Shown: in pieces, positions 11,729 through 22,268 of the stretch
Layout: each line of letters starts with the position of its first letter
Numbering within the stretch: the first letter of the stretch is position 1
Source of the DNA: Paraphysoderma sedebokerense
Taxonomy: Eukaryota; Blastocladiomycota; Physodermatomycetes; Physodermatales; Physodermataceae
Reading direction: 5' to 3'
Length of the DNA stretch: 64,000 bases
NCBI GenBank assembly: GCA_025602915.1
Contig: JAHLJZ010000048.1
Coordinates: forward strand, 110,539-174,538
Notes under the pieces: model-generated
Databases searched by the model: none
What the model saw: the letters and a program-made list of their open reading frames with translations, nothing else
Told to the model about the DNA's origin: nothing
Program-made: the position numbers and the translations under genes

Positions 11729-12498
11729 TGGATCTCCCGCATAACTCTTATATCTCTAATTCAATATGTAGGGATCACATAAATGATGCGAGTACTGCAT
11801 TAGGTTGGGTGTGTGCTCTAGAAGGTTAATACTGTGTGAGAGGACATAAGATTTCGTGACTTTTTACCAATTATCGCGAAGCCGTTGTGTTCTAGACTTT
11901 GGACATTTTGACAAAAAAAATTCTCGACTTGATGATAATGCTACAAAATCAACAAGTGCAGTTTAATGCGGCTTTGACTTTTACATTCTTGATGATGTTG
12001 TGCTTAATGGTCTACAAAAAATCTAGCACAACTGGCTGGTACATCTTTTTCGGTTATTACTGTTTCTTATTTTAAACTCATCGTACAAATTGACTATGTT
12101 TAGCACTTATAGCACCAAGAATATAAAATTGAGATTATACATGTCTGAAATATGAATTGGATTTTGTAAAGTGGATTGACGTTCTGAAGGAATTTACTGA
12201 CGACATGTACCGTTCGATGGAAAAAGAATGAATCCAATGTCAACATATAACGGTTTAAATTGACGAACAGGTTCAATAAATGTATAATACTTAGTTTGGA
12301 TTGTATACATTATGGTAGCATAGATTTTGAATTGTAAACAAATATATCATGAAGGGATCAAATGTCAATATCCATTGGTTAAAAAGCGAGAAATGCGTAG
12401 AATTTTATACATGGATGACAGATATCATATGTTATATATACAGTACCGCTAAAATTTTGGATAAATACCCCCCAAGTGATAGGAAAAATAGAAAATGC
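11729..12498. other. Spacer between M2 and M3
   Basis: About 770 bp, AT-rich, with only short open frames and no recognisable element. It presumably holds the M2 promoter and the M3 3' untranslated region. Confidence 0.5.
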
Positions 12499-14275
12499 TT
12501 AAAGAGGTAAGTTATGTAAATCAGATAACACACCGAAGCATGCCAAGATACTCATGGCAGTGAGATACAACCGCCAGCCGTTCAACACTTCAGCGTCGCC
12601 ATAATTAATGCTATCAATTTCATATTGATGATCTCCTATCTCACTTGAAGAATTATTGATAATATCTCGCAGTCTCGCTTTTTTCTTTTCGAACACGAGA
12701 AAATTGAGTTGACGAGAAGCAGCAATTTGAATGACGACAACCGGAACAGCCAATAATATATTACTGAACTCTGACATGTGAAATATTGCCTCTCCATTGT
12801 TAAGATAAGCGTTATCAAGTAAAGCTATTGTTCCGATAAAGATAATAGAAGATATGCGGGAAACAAAACTCAATTTTGATCTTATTACTTGCGACCGTAC
12901 TTCGTGTATTAGCATTGGCAAACGTGTGGATACGTCGGAGGCTAATGAGTGAGATGTTGAGTATATCCATTTTCTGTTGATGAGGGACCATATTATATCA
13001 TCGATGAATCCTATTTTTTCCGGGAATTTAAGTTAGGCCGATTGCCTGATCGTAAAATAGTCTATTTGGATACACTCACCTGCATCCTTGAACATGACGA
13101 AGAAGAAGTTAAAAACTAATAGAAGTATCAATATTGTGCGATTGCGTTCAGTTACGACGCCTACAGAAACTGTCAAATCTTCTGTGTACCTCCAAAAATA
13201 CGAGCGATGTAGAAAATGGCTGTCACTGAAGGCGAATACACTGTACAGCTCCATGATATAACTGATGATGCTTGTCCATATTCGAAATACTAATTTCCAA
13301 ACTAACTGACTAGGAGACGACCGTTGATCCTCTCCGACGCTGGTGACGTAATAAGCCAAGCAGCTCTCCCAGGATTGGCTAGAGAATGTACATGTTGAAC
13401 TCACATACAGCTGCGAGAGGATGACACTGATAATTCCACATATACCATATGCCAGACCATAATGAAAATTGGGCTTCAAGGGATGTACATGTACTGATAC
13501 TTTAGTATCTTTCGTCGTTTCCATTTTTTGCGAAGAGTATAGAAACAATGTCGACGCGCTGGTAATCGTCTTGATATAGTCACGATAGTAGCAGTACATG
13601 CAAGTAGCAATCAACACGTACGTCATCGGGACGCTCCAAAAGGGAAAGTCGAATAGGTACAAAGCGAGGCTAGCAGAAAGAGTAGTGATGCCAAATACGT
13701 ATCCGAAAGGTGTTGCTCTCATGAAATTTCGAAACTGGACATTATTTTGTCTAAGAGTTGGGTCAGGGTAGAACTTCAGTCGGTAGCGCATCAGTAAGGG
13801 GTACGTAATGAGAAGGATCCCGCAGCCTAGTGTTAGGATTCCATTAGCGTCATTACAATAGCCAATCTGTAAATTATTGACATGACAATCAGCACCTACC
13901 CAATCGATACCAATTTGTTAAAACATCAGTATTTTCATTATGCAAAATCATGTAGAGATTGAATGACAGGTTATAAAGTAAGCTGAAGACTATTATACCG
14001 ATTACGTAGGGATCTTTAAAATGAAATATGTGCGGAAAGTTTCTTCTAAAGGGTTCCATTTGGAACAGGTTGAGTCCTACCATCGGTAAACCCTGAAAAA
14101 CTAGGCATCGAACGACTAATGGATATGAGCCTGCTGGGAGAGTTTCTTTATCTAATGCTTTTGAGAACTCGGCCAGATAACGGAGGCAGTACGATAAGCT
14201 AGCACCGAGGAACATGGAAATTATAGCAACGTTTATGCTGTCAAACCGCAGACGCTGAATTCGTTGTTCCAGCAT
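12499..14275 (-). CDS. Orphan multi-pass membrane protein, paralogue M3
   Basis: Three exons, about 13903-14275, 13080-13863 and 12499-13013, roughly 560 residues. Exon 1 begins MLEQRIQRLRFDSINVAIIS and includes CLRYLAEFSKAL, FQMEPFRRNFPHIFHFKDPY and TNWYRLG. The middle exon has RATPFGYVFGI, YCYYRDYIKT, LKPNFHYGLAYGICGI, FAFSDSHFLHRSYFWRYTED and GVVTERN. The last exon has IDDIIWSLINRKWIYS, EVRSQVIRSKLSFVSRIS, GTIALLDN, SRQLNFLVF and ends DLHNLPL. About ten to twelve TM segments. It is the intact member closest to M2, and its open middle exon shows what the M2 frame should look like. No known family recognised. Three neighbours in head-to-tail order suggest tandem duplication. Confidence 0.75.
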
Positions 14276-15310
14276 CCTTCAATTATATATACCTAAGCAT
14301 AAAGTTTTCAGATTGTACGGGATTGTCAACTTTGAAACCGGATTGAATACCTGACTTCAAGATTGAGCTTTTGTATGGGATGAAAGAAAAATTTTGTAGT
14401 GCATTGTTGTCAGGAATCTCGCACGATATGATGGTCAACTTATCGTAGATTCCTCAATCTTTTGTGATTCACGTGTCGATTGGAGAATAGTCTGGTGACT
14501 GGTCACGTCGGCCAGAATGGAACTAATTTCGTGGTTGTATGGATGGGCCCGTGGATGTATTCTGCAAATTGCGGAAATATCGTGCAACATCTCGAGAAGA
14601 GTCGAGATACCCAATGCAGCGAGCAATGATATCGACATCCTGGAGATAGTGAATTGTAGAAGAATGCAGATTCGCGATTTTACATTCCCCGTCAATTCCA
14701 TTCTCTTTCAGAACAAGTCAACAAAGTCAACGCAACCGCTCTCAAAATACAGGAAATAATACATAACTTATTTGGGTATATCGAACTAAGTTTGTCTTTC
14801 GGGGGAATTCATTATCTTCTATTAATATTAGATAGCACAATTGTGTGCGAACGTATGTAAGAAAAACAAAGATTCAGTATGCAGATTATGGCTGGTGACT
14901 TGAGATGGCAATCTGCAGGCCGGTTATAATCAGTGTTGCATGTCGAAAGATAACGCTGCGGGAAAAGCAATCGAGGTCTATTGTCAATCCATTCAATTTC
15001 ACTGTTGTAAGGAGCCAATAGAATTCGAAAATTCTTAAAACTTTTAGCATTGTAAACCTATTGTCAGGTCGTCGAACTAGTTTCAATACCCTTGCCCCTC
15101 GGTTTGTCGATCTTACAGACTTATCGATCAATAGTATGTCCCATAACTGTTATATTCACACAGTTACAACGACAATATTACGTTATTATGAAGCATTGTT
15201 CCTGAAAATATATTTAAGCATTGAACTGTAAACGCCTGGATTGTAAATGCATGCTCACCACACCAACTAAGGTGGCTTGCTGCATTATGTGTGTTGCGAG
15301 CTTGTATTCC
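14276..15310. other. Spacer between M3 and secreted-protein gene C
   Basis: About 1 kb. A minus-strand open frame at 14435-14701 (88 codons) has weak hydrophobic character but no homologue upstream of the other M genes and is not called. Nothing else is supported. Confidence 0.4.
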
Positions 15311-15345
15311 GCGTTTATTTTTAGGAATGCAAGGAATGGATAAAA
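15311..15345 (+). promoter_or_regulatory. Promoter block shared with copy A (GTTTATTTTTAG(G)AATG .. ATAAAA)
   Basis: The block GCGTTTATTTTTAGGAATGC followed by AAGGAATGG and ATAAAA ends about 85 bp before the ATG at 15429. It corresponds base for base, apart from a few changes, with the block at 6613-6649. Conservation of a block of this length between paralogues whose intervening untranslated regions differ suggests a functional core promoter. Confidence 0.5.
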
Positions 15346-15428
15346 GGGCAATATCGTACAGCAACTTCTTCAATTCAAGCCTCAAACGCAACTGCATATC
15401 AACAACTATAAACTTAATCCTTTAAAAA

Positions 15429-15959
15429 ATGTTTGCTCGATCTATCGTCACTCTTGCTCTCGTCATCTTGGCTACTTCCGCTATAGCTATCCCTCAAACC
15501 GCCACACCGGCACCCCAAGTTCAAGATCTAGGGAATGGTTGCTTCAGCGTCACTGTGAAGAAAGGCGGCGGCTCATCCAGCTCGACTGTCTGTGGAAAAC
15601 CCGGATCAGGTGCACCCAAAGTTTTAGACAAAGGGAACGGTTGTTTCGAAGTCACCATGGAAAATTTTAGCTCCACTATGTGTGCAGGCACTTCCGGTTC
15701 TGCGATATCTAGCTCCTCTTCTTCTTCTTCCGTCATTGTAAAGCGTGACAATTCAGATGCCCCGGTACCTCAAGTTCAATACCTCGGAAACGGCTGCTTC
15801 AGTATTACCGTAAAAACAGGTGGTAGCTCATCTAGCTCAACCGTTTGTGGAGCTCCCGGATCTGGAACTCCTAAAGTCACAGACAAAGGAAATGGCTGTT
15901 TCGAAGTCGTTTTGGGTGGATCCACCTCCAGTGTCTGCGCAAGCTCTTCCGGATTATAG
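15429..15959 (+). CDS. Secreted Cys/Ser-rich repeat protein C, four units with internal Lys-Arg site
   Basis: A 176-residue protein without introns. Signal peptide MFARSIVTLALVILATSAIA, cleavage likely before IPQT. Four Cys-pair units follow, arranged as two modules: residues about 31-80 (QDLGNGCFSVTV..SSSSTVC, then LDKGNGCFEVTM..FSSTMC) and about 122-172 (QYLGNGCFSITV..SSSSTVC, then TDKGNGCFEVVL..STSSVC). The modules are joined by a poly-Ser run and VIVKRDNSDAP, which carries a dibasic KR of the kind cut by kexin-type proteases. Each module corresponds to the whole cysteine region of copy A, so this gene arose by internal duplication. Eight cysteines, all paired in the same spacing. Family unrecognised; role unknown. 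Cleavage at KR is an inference from the motif. Confidence 0.8.
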   Translation: MFARSIVTLALVILATSAIAIPQTATPAPQVQDLGNGCFSVTVKKGGGSSSSTVCGKPGSGAPKVLDKGNGCFEVTMENFSSTMCAGTSGSAISSSSSSSSVIVKRDNSDAPVPQVQYLGNGCFSITVKTGGSSSSSTVCGAPGSGTPKVTDKGNGCFEVVLGGSTSSVCASSSGL

Positions 15960-16800
15960 ATTAGGTTAGTTGGACATTAATTTTCCAACTGCGCAATTCA
16001 AAGAGCGGACATTAAATGGTACATACACTAATAATAATGAGATAGTAAAATATTAAAACACGGATTGAATCAGATGAAAAGGAATTTTGATGCTGAAGCA
16101 TTCTGCGATTTGAATTTTCAGTAGATTTACTACATATAATATGGAGTTGTCTTCAATTTTATAATTGTAATTTTATGTAAGGTCTGAATACAAATGGTGA
16201 CCAGCTCAATATATCGCTCGAATAAATAAAATGATTCCAAGTATCTTTCTTACGTGGTTCATACTTCACTATGACAGCAAACTTAAGTTTAACTTCATGT
16301 AAGTCTACATACTTTCATGCGGCGATAAACATTATAATCTGTTTATGATTCATTTTTTTGATCATGCAAACTTCAAGCCCCAGACTCTACGTTATTAGTA
16401 TTACGTTATACAATAACGTAAATACTGACCGTGCAGAAACACTCAGAGTGAGCAGCGGATTAGTAGGGATCAATTATGATACAAAATAACTTCAATTTAC
16501 CCGAAATGGTAGAAACTACGCAGGGCAGAAATATGTCTCGAATGAAGCTTAATGCGCAATTGCACAGGCAATGATAATTCACAAATTATCTGAGATGAAG
16601 TCATCGACAAAAAGACCCAAAGCAAAGATTCACAATGAATTCTAGGCGCTCTGCTAATATGGTGAGTTTCACGTAGTTAGTACTATTATTTTTAGGAGCA
16701 TCGCGAAGCTGCGGTTTTGAATGCAACAATTATGGATGCAACGCTTCGTGTGCTTACTGCCGGAACTTAATCGCTTACCTGATTATTATTTACGGGGCTT
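15960..16800. other. Spacer between gene C and broken gene B
   Basis: AT-rich, with no open frame longer than background and no recognisable element. A small inverted sequence at 16390-16430 (tacgttattagtattacgt..) was noted but is within chance for this base composition. Confidence 0.4.
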
Positions 16801-16923
16801 GGTATCTTCATTTATATTCTTATTTTAGAAATAAAATGTCTATAAAATGCAAGAGTGACCCACTAATATATCATTGCAATCAGCAAATACATCTTATTAT
16901 CAATCAATAATCCTTACACCAAA

Positions 16924-17049
16924 ATGTTCGCTAAAACCGTCGCTACTCTTGCTTTCGCTTTCTTGGCTTCTTCTGCCACTGCGTTCCCTCAAAGCGCTAC
17001 ACCAGCACCTCAGGTTCAAGATCTCGGTACCTACGCGTTGCAGGTTTAA
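16924..17049 (+). pseudogene. 5' fragment of secreted Cys-repeat paralogue B, cut by the duplicated block
   Basis: The open frame keeps a complete signal peptide (MFAKTVATLAFAFLASSATA) and the first mature residues FPQSATPAPQVQDLG, then meets the duplicated block at 17030 and reads six foreign residues (TYALQV) to a TAA at 17047. The lost part would begin with the first GNGCF unit. It has its own TATA box at 16841. Sequence identity with copy A in this fragment is around 85-90 percent by eye, so it was a distinct paralogue, not a recent copy. The residual 41-codon frame could still produce a secreted peptide of about 21 residues, but with no cysteine it is best called a broken gene. Confidence 0.8.
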
Positions 17050-17752
17050 ATCCATTAAAATCCGGGTTTATTTTTAGAATGCCGAGAATGGGTATAAAAA
17101 GAAATGCTTTCCTATATTTTAAACTATTAAATTCATCATCAAAATACATCTTATTATCAATCAATCAATCACTCTACACAAATTCTTACATCAAAATGCT
17201 TGCTAAAACCATCGCTACTCTTACTTTCGCCCTCTTGGCTTCTTCTGCCACCGCGTTCCCTCAAAGCGCTACACCAGCACCTCAAATTCAAGATCTTGGT
17301 AATGGCTGCTTCAGTGTTACTTTTAAATCCGGTGGTAGCTCCTCCAGTTCAAGAGTTTGTGGGCCTCCCGGATCTGGAGCTCCTCAAATAACAGATCAAG
17401 GCAATGGTTGTTTCTCAGTTGTCCTGGGTGGATCCACTTCCAGCGTATGCGCCAGCTCTTCTGGTGGAAGTCCGTCGTCTTCTACCGTTATACGCCCATT
17501 TTCAGCAACCGGCAATAATGCCGTCAATAGAATTTCACATGACACCAACAGTTCTCCAGCTTCTGTCAGACATGGCTCTTCCAACAACAGAGCCTAATTT
17601 AATTTCTTGGCCCTTTAAGCGGATGTAGATTCTTGAATTGTAAAACGGAGGAGAGTTGAGATAGTGACTGGTCAGATTGCAGCGCATCTACGTCCATTAG
17701 CATACTCTGTACCATTTTCTCTTGATTCTACAACTGTACTTTTGTTCCATAT
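17030..17752 (+). repeat. 723-bp exact duplication, copy 2
   Basis: Identical to 6580-7302. The left boundary falls after GGTA in the coding region of paralogue B, with no more than one or two bases of shared sequence at the junction. The right boundary falls inside the 3' untranslated region, beyond which the two loci continue as diverged homologues. That asymmetry points to gene conversion on the right and a non-homologous join on the left. Confidence 0.9.
17196..17597 (+). CDS. Small secreted Cys/Ser-rich repeat protein, copy A'
   Basis: 133 residues, identical in DNA and protein to the gene at 6746-7147, including the TATA box at 17093 and the untranslated leader. It starts 147 bp after the stop of the broken paralogue B fragment. 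Because the whole promoter was copied, it should be expressed like copy A (inference). For the domain description see the copy A entry: signal peptide, two GNGCF units with four cysteines, and a Ser/Asn-rich tail. Confidence 0.8.
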   Translation: MLAKTIATLTFALLASSATAFPQSATPAPQIQDLGNGCFSVTFKSGGSSSSSRVCGPPGSGAPQITDQGNGCFSVVLGGSTSSVCASSSGGSPSSSTVIRPFSATGNNAVNRISHDTNSSPASVRHGSSNNRA

Positions 17753-18218
17753 GTTATATATTGTATAGCTATCATATCGCAAGAATTGAACCGCTCAATA
17801 AATCATTCAAATCATTACAATATTACGAAATTAATCTGCCCTAATTGCATCTGTTCCCAATTTCAGGGTCCGTAAAATTAAACATGTCTTATCTTTTGTC
17901 TTGATAAGGTATTTGCTATTTTTATATCGCGAGAATTTGGAGTTTGACTGAAGTCATTACATACATTAATCAAAAGTTAGGCCATTTGCACTACATCACA
18001 ATTGTATCTGCAATTTTATAAACCAAGCAAAGTTGTAGCTTTTTATACTTTCACTGTAATAATTGAAAACCGAGTATGTATGACAGTTCACAAATTGACA
18101 TTGACTTTTGAAAAAATCAGCCGCGATCAATTTTAAGTTCAAACACAGACGCCATTTCACCACAGTTCAAAATTATACCTTCACATTAAAATATCTTGTC
18201 GTTTCGAATTACATCAAC
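17753..18218. other. Spacer between copy A' and Nup37
   Basis: The first part is diverged from 7303 onward; the rest is unique AT-rich sequence that presumably includes the Nup37 promoter. No feature is called. Confidence 0.4.
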
Positions 18219-19963
18219 ATGGTAAACGCACCTTATCAAGATCCCTCTTCTTTGTATGTTTAATTCTTCCTCTTCTTGCTTACTTCGCTATCCAGATGCT
18301 GACGATTCGTTCTCCAGTATCGTCCATCAAATCAAAGTCAACGACAATGTCCAACTAGTAGAGTTTTGTCCATTCGAGAAAGGACAAGATTTGTTGGCTA
18401 TCGGTATTCATTAAATTTCTGTCCCTTCAGCCTGCTGTTCTTGTCAAGTCCTAACCTTGAACTCTTTTCTGTTCTGTGCTCATCTCGATATCGAACCCTT
18501 GGCCCAATAATCACAGCAACGAATTCATCAGTACAAATTCTCCAAAGAGTCTTGAATCTCCCCGATAATATATCGCCGGAGGTATGGCAAGTCTAGTCAT
18601 GATGCTGGCGATTACTGTTCTGACATCATCTTTTTTCAGCCCAACGACAACAACTCATGAAGTTTGTATTTGTTTCGTCTTTTACGCTCTTCTTCTTACG
18701 CTGATTTTAACTAAACATCAATTCGCACATTCAATTATAAAGTTGGAGTTTTCGCAAACTGGATACATTCCCGGTCGGTCATAGAATCACATCTTTGTCA
18801 TGGTCGCCGATTACAGCTTGCAGTAGGACTGATCCGAATGAATACCTGTACCGGTAACTATATCAGTTTTGTTTGATAGGTACGCAGGTGTCTGATCAAA
18901 CTCTCTTTGTCCTGATTTTATGCTATTTTAGCCTAGTGGCCTCTAGCTCGTCGCACAAGTTGCATTTTCTATCAAACGTTCCCCTATTAGCTGATCCTGA
19001 AAACGACATGTCGCTGGCGCTGTGTATGATATCCACAATGGAACGTCACAATGGTTACATAAATGACGTAACATTTGGCAAGACATCCGGAAACTCGCAT
19101 GTAGTTGCGTCTGTCAGTTGTAAGTGGCCACCACCTTACTAGTCTTGTCGGTTTTGCTCTTGACGGTTCAGTCAAAACTCTAATTAATGCTTTCGACTTC
19201 TTGATGATATAACTCAACAACAATAGCCGACAGAACATGTAGAGTATGGCTTTTTACACTTCCTATATCTCTATATGCCACAACCGATCTTCCTCCTTCG
19301 ACCGCCTACACCGTAGCCCCACTCACCTCCACCATTACGCAGAGATTATCTTCCCCTGGTAGATCCATCCGTTTCGCCTCATCCTCGTCCAGTTTGCTCA
19401 TTTCTGAATTAAACGGTTCCGTTCGCCTTTATGAGATTATGGGGGATCGGTTAATGGTGAAATGTAGTTTGTATACACCTGGCATGTGCATTTTGAAAAG
19501 CGTTGATTGGGGCTCTGGAAGTAGCAGCGCCTACGGAGAATCAGAGCTCATAGTCGGTGTGGGTGAAAGACAGCTTTATGTGTGGCGTGTTAACGAAGGA
19601 GAATACATACAGAAACCTGTTGCGGTGGAGGATCTCGGTAGTGAAAGTGCCGGCGTTGTACGGTATGATTTTAGTTTTCTACCTGATGCTCTTGAAAGCT
19701 TCCCTTCTCCTTGTTCTGTATTTAACCCTTCTCCCTCTTCTAGCCTTCATCCTGCCTACCCTACACTCTTTGCGATTCCCGCACTTTCTTCTCATATCTT
19801 AACTTTCAAGTATCCTTCTTTGAAGATTCCAATTCAGGTGTCTTTACCAAATAATTATGTCGATGCGAAAGTAAAGTGCATTAGTTGGCATGGTAGTCTC
19901 CCTGTTCTAGCTACTGGAGTTGGAGACGGACGCGGTGTCGGGCTTTGGATTGTGGAAATATAG
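18219..19963 (+). CDS. NUP37: Nucleoporin Nup37-like WD40 protein
   Basis: Several exons ending in a long last one (about 19220-19963). Early exon: HQIKVNDNVQLVEFCPFEKG then LLAIG, fitting the YVHVVEFNPFENG..LIAYG start of human Nup37. Middle: NGYINDVTFG with VASVS then DRTCRVW, equal to the FINGLVFD..IASVSDDHTCRIW blade. Late: SPGRSIRFASSS, then LNGSVRLYEI, then VKCISWHGSLPVLATGVGDG and WIVEI at the C-terminus, equal to GSGLSWHRTLPLCVIGGDH..FWVTEV. The first exon is uncertain: with ATG at 18219 a 64-bp intron 18254-18317 keeps frame, or translation may begin at 18256 with no such intron. Known role: WD40 beta-propeller of the Y-shaped (Nup107-160) nuclear pore subcomplex, bound to Nup160. 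Absent from budding yeast, kept in many other fungi. Confidence 0.8.
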
Positions 19964-21111
19964 GATTGTCAATATGCAAAATGGTTTCTGTTATCAACGG
20001 AATAATATATATATCTATTGCGTCTTTGCCAATTAGAGATTTTCATATAACTTGGTATGATGCTGCAAACATTATCTGTTTTCGACGGGAAGATTAAGTG
20101 CGAGATGATATTATAAATTGTCATTCAACTTTAATTCGGCATGGTTGAGGTATTGTATAGCAGTAGTTTTCCGGTCTTGTTTGCGATTGCAATGTAAACA
20201 ATTCGCACCGCTTTTCCAATTGATTTTGTTCCCAATTAGCAAAATTGACTGAATCAACTGTCAAGACGGTAAAGGCTTCAAATCCCACGTTTGTCGGTTT
20301 TCACTGATAACTTTCATGTGAACTATTGAATTACTAATAACTAATTTAGCTTTGGTGGCAGGAAACGGCCAAAATTTCAGCAATCAAATCGTCTTATCTA
20401 CCTACATTTATAGGCCGCAAGACAATTTCACATCATTCAGGTGCATTCACAATTAAACATCGAGCGGCCAGAACAACCCTAGGATGGAAACGTGATATTA
20501 AATGACCCGCAGTTGTTCACGTTTTCAATGTTGAAAACTTATGATGGCCAGACCAGTGATAAGAAAACTTTCAGGCCGTTTCGACAAATTCATCAGAGCA
20601 CGGTAAAGAATTCTTTCAGACTACGCCGTTATATTGTCCCTAGAGAACGGTTTGAATGGACAACAAGAATCCCGTATCAAATTCCTAATCCTGATACAGA
20701 CGAAACGTTGTGACGCGACAACGACACAAAATCAGGTGGCGGGATGTTTCGTGAGTAACATGAAACTGCTTCAGAGGGAACAATTGATTGCCTCAAATCG
20801 GAATGAATTTTGTATGTGCGGATATGGTCGATTGAAACTATCGAAACGGAAGTTCTATTTCATCAAGTTTTATCACGGTTGTCGCACAATAAGGTCAATT
20901 GTCCACTTGGATCGCTTGCAGGACCTTATAAGGCCCGCTTCGCTCATTTTGTCAGGTTATACTGTTCCTTGTAATACTACTTTTTCGATTTTCAGGGAAT
21001 CCCGCAACATTACAGAGATATCGTCTCTTGCTATAAATAGTCTCAAAATCCCTTTCGTCCTCCCCTATCCATTCTTCGATCTACCGAATTCATACACAAG
21101 TCACCGCAAGA
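19964..21111. other. Intergenic before four-TM gene
   Basis: A 179-codon open frame (20634-21173) overlaps the start of the next gene in another frame, has no recognised domain and low-complexity composition, and is treated as chance. No RNA gene or repeat was seen. Confidence 0.4.
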
Positions 21112-21914
21112 ATGTCCACAGAAACTTCAACGAACAACACGCCGGTTCCCTCAGTGTCTCTGACGATAGATGATCAAAATATAAGCAATACTTTAAAAAC
21201 TACATCCAATGCAGCAGGGGATAGGCACTCCCCAAAACCCTATAGCTTTCGTACAGAAAGATCGTCGACCCTTTTTCTGCGGGTTATGGTGATGCTGTAT
21301 TCTGCAATTGCGCTGGGTTTATTTATATACAACGATATCCATTTAATCAAGAATATATTTCTTAATCGAGAGAGCTTTGCACAGAAGAAATCAGAGTACA
21401 AGTTGTGTAAGTATATCCTTTCCTTGTCTATTTCCAGACCGAAATCAATATATCTGACTGAACTCCCTATTTCATAGCTGGCTATCCAAATCGATTGGAT
21501 CAAAATCGACACATGCTAGTTGTCTACTCTGATTTTGCCATCTTTGAAATTATAGTATCAATTGTTGGCATCGTATTTCATTTCTTCGGATTTTTCGGGG
21601 CTTTTGCTCGTAAACTGAAATTGGTGAAATTGTCGTTGACTTGGAATATAGTCCACTTGATCGGTTACGCAGTGATTATGTTGACAACATTGATCGTCAT
21701 TCGGGTCAATTCTGACATGACGGGATTTATGATAATATTTGCTGTATTCATACCGGAACTTATTATTTGGAGTTTGTTGCATGCATTAGGTGTTGCTGTA
21801 AATTATTTTTATTTCTTAAGACTTCGACATCAGATTCGAAGGGACAAAAGGTTGTCAAGGAAAAAATTGCGACATTCGGTTGCCACCGTCGTGCCACAAA
21901 CGAATGAAGTATAA
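21112..21914 (+). CDS. Four-TM membrane protein of unknown function
   Basis: Two exons, 21112-21406 and 21478-21914 (intron GTAAGT..TAG), 243 residues. A Ser/Thr/Asn-rich N-terminal tail of about 50 residues (MSTETSTNNTPVPSVSL..) is followed by four hydrophobic helices: VMVMLYSAIALGLFIY, FAIFEIIVSIVGIVFHFFG, LTWNIVHLIGYAVIMLTTLI and FMIIFAVFIPELIIWSLLHA. The C-terminal tail is very basic (LRLRHQIRRDKRLSRKKLRH). N-terminal tail and basic C-terminus both cytosolic would fit four TMs. The architecture recalls small tetraspan proteins but no family signature was recognised. The ATG has an AAG ATG TCC context and no upstream in-frame ATG nearby. Confidence 0.7.
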
Positions 21915-22268
21915 TTGTACATATTAAATTTTTATATTGTTGTAATATTATTTCGAAACTGATTGTATTGAAATGTGTCAAGGAAAAAATGTATCAATGG
22001 GAATGAAAATGGAGTCGGCCCCTTTAACCTGCTTGCACTACAGAATGCATTTGTTATTGTGAAGCCTGCGTTTGGATTATCATGTCATTCATTATGGCTG
22101 TACAAAAGTTAAAATTTACAATAAACATTCTTCTGGGCCCTGTCGAATAGCATATAATGACCGAATTTCTCCAACGCAGTTTCCATGACAATTGTCACGT
22201 GCTTATCAACATCTTCTTGCTCTAATCAATACATGCTCAAACTACAATTTGATCATATCAGCTCAAAA
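21915..22268. other. Intergenic before RPB6
   Basis: About 350 bp between two genes on the same strand; presumably terminator of the four-TM gene and RPB6 promoter. Nothing specific is seen. Confidence 0.4.

Noticed and set aside
20634-21173. 179-codon plus-strand open frame before the four-TM gene
   Set aside because: It overlaps the start of the supported gene in another frame, has no recognised domain, and its composition looks like translated non-coding DNA.
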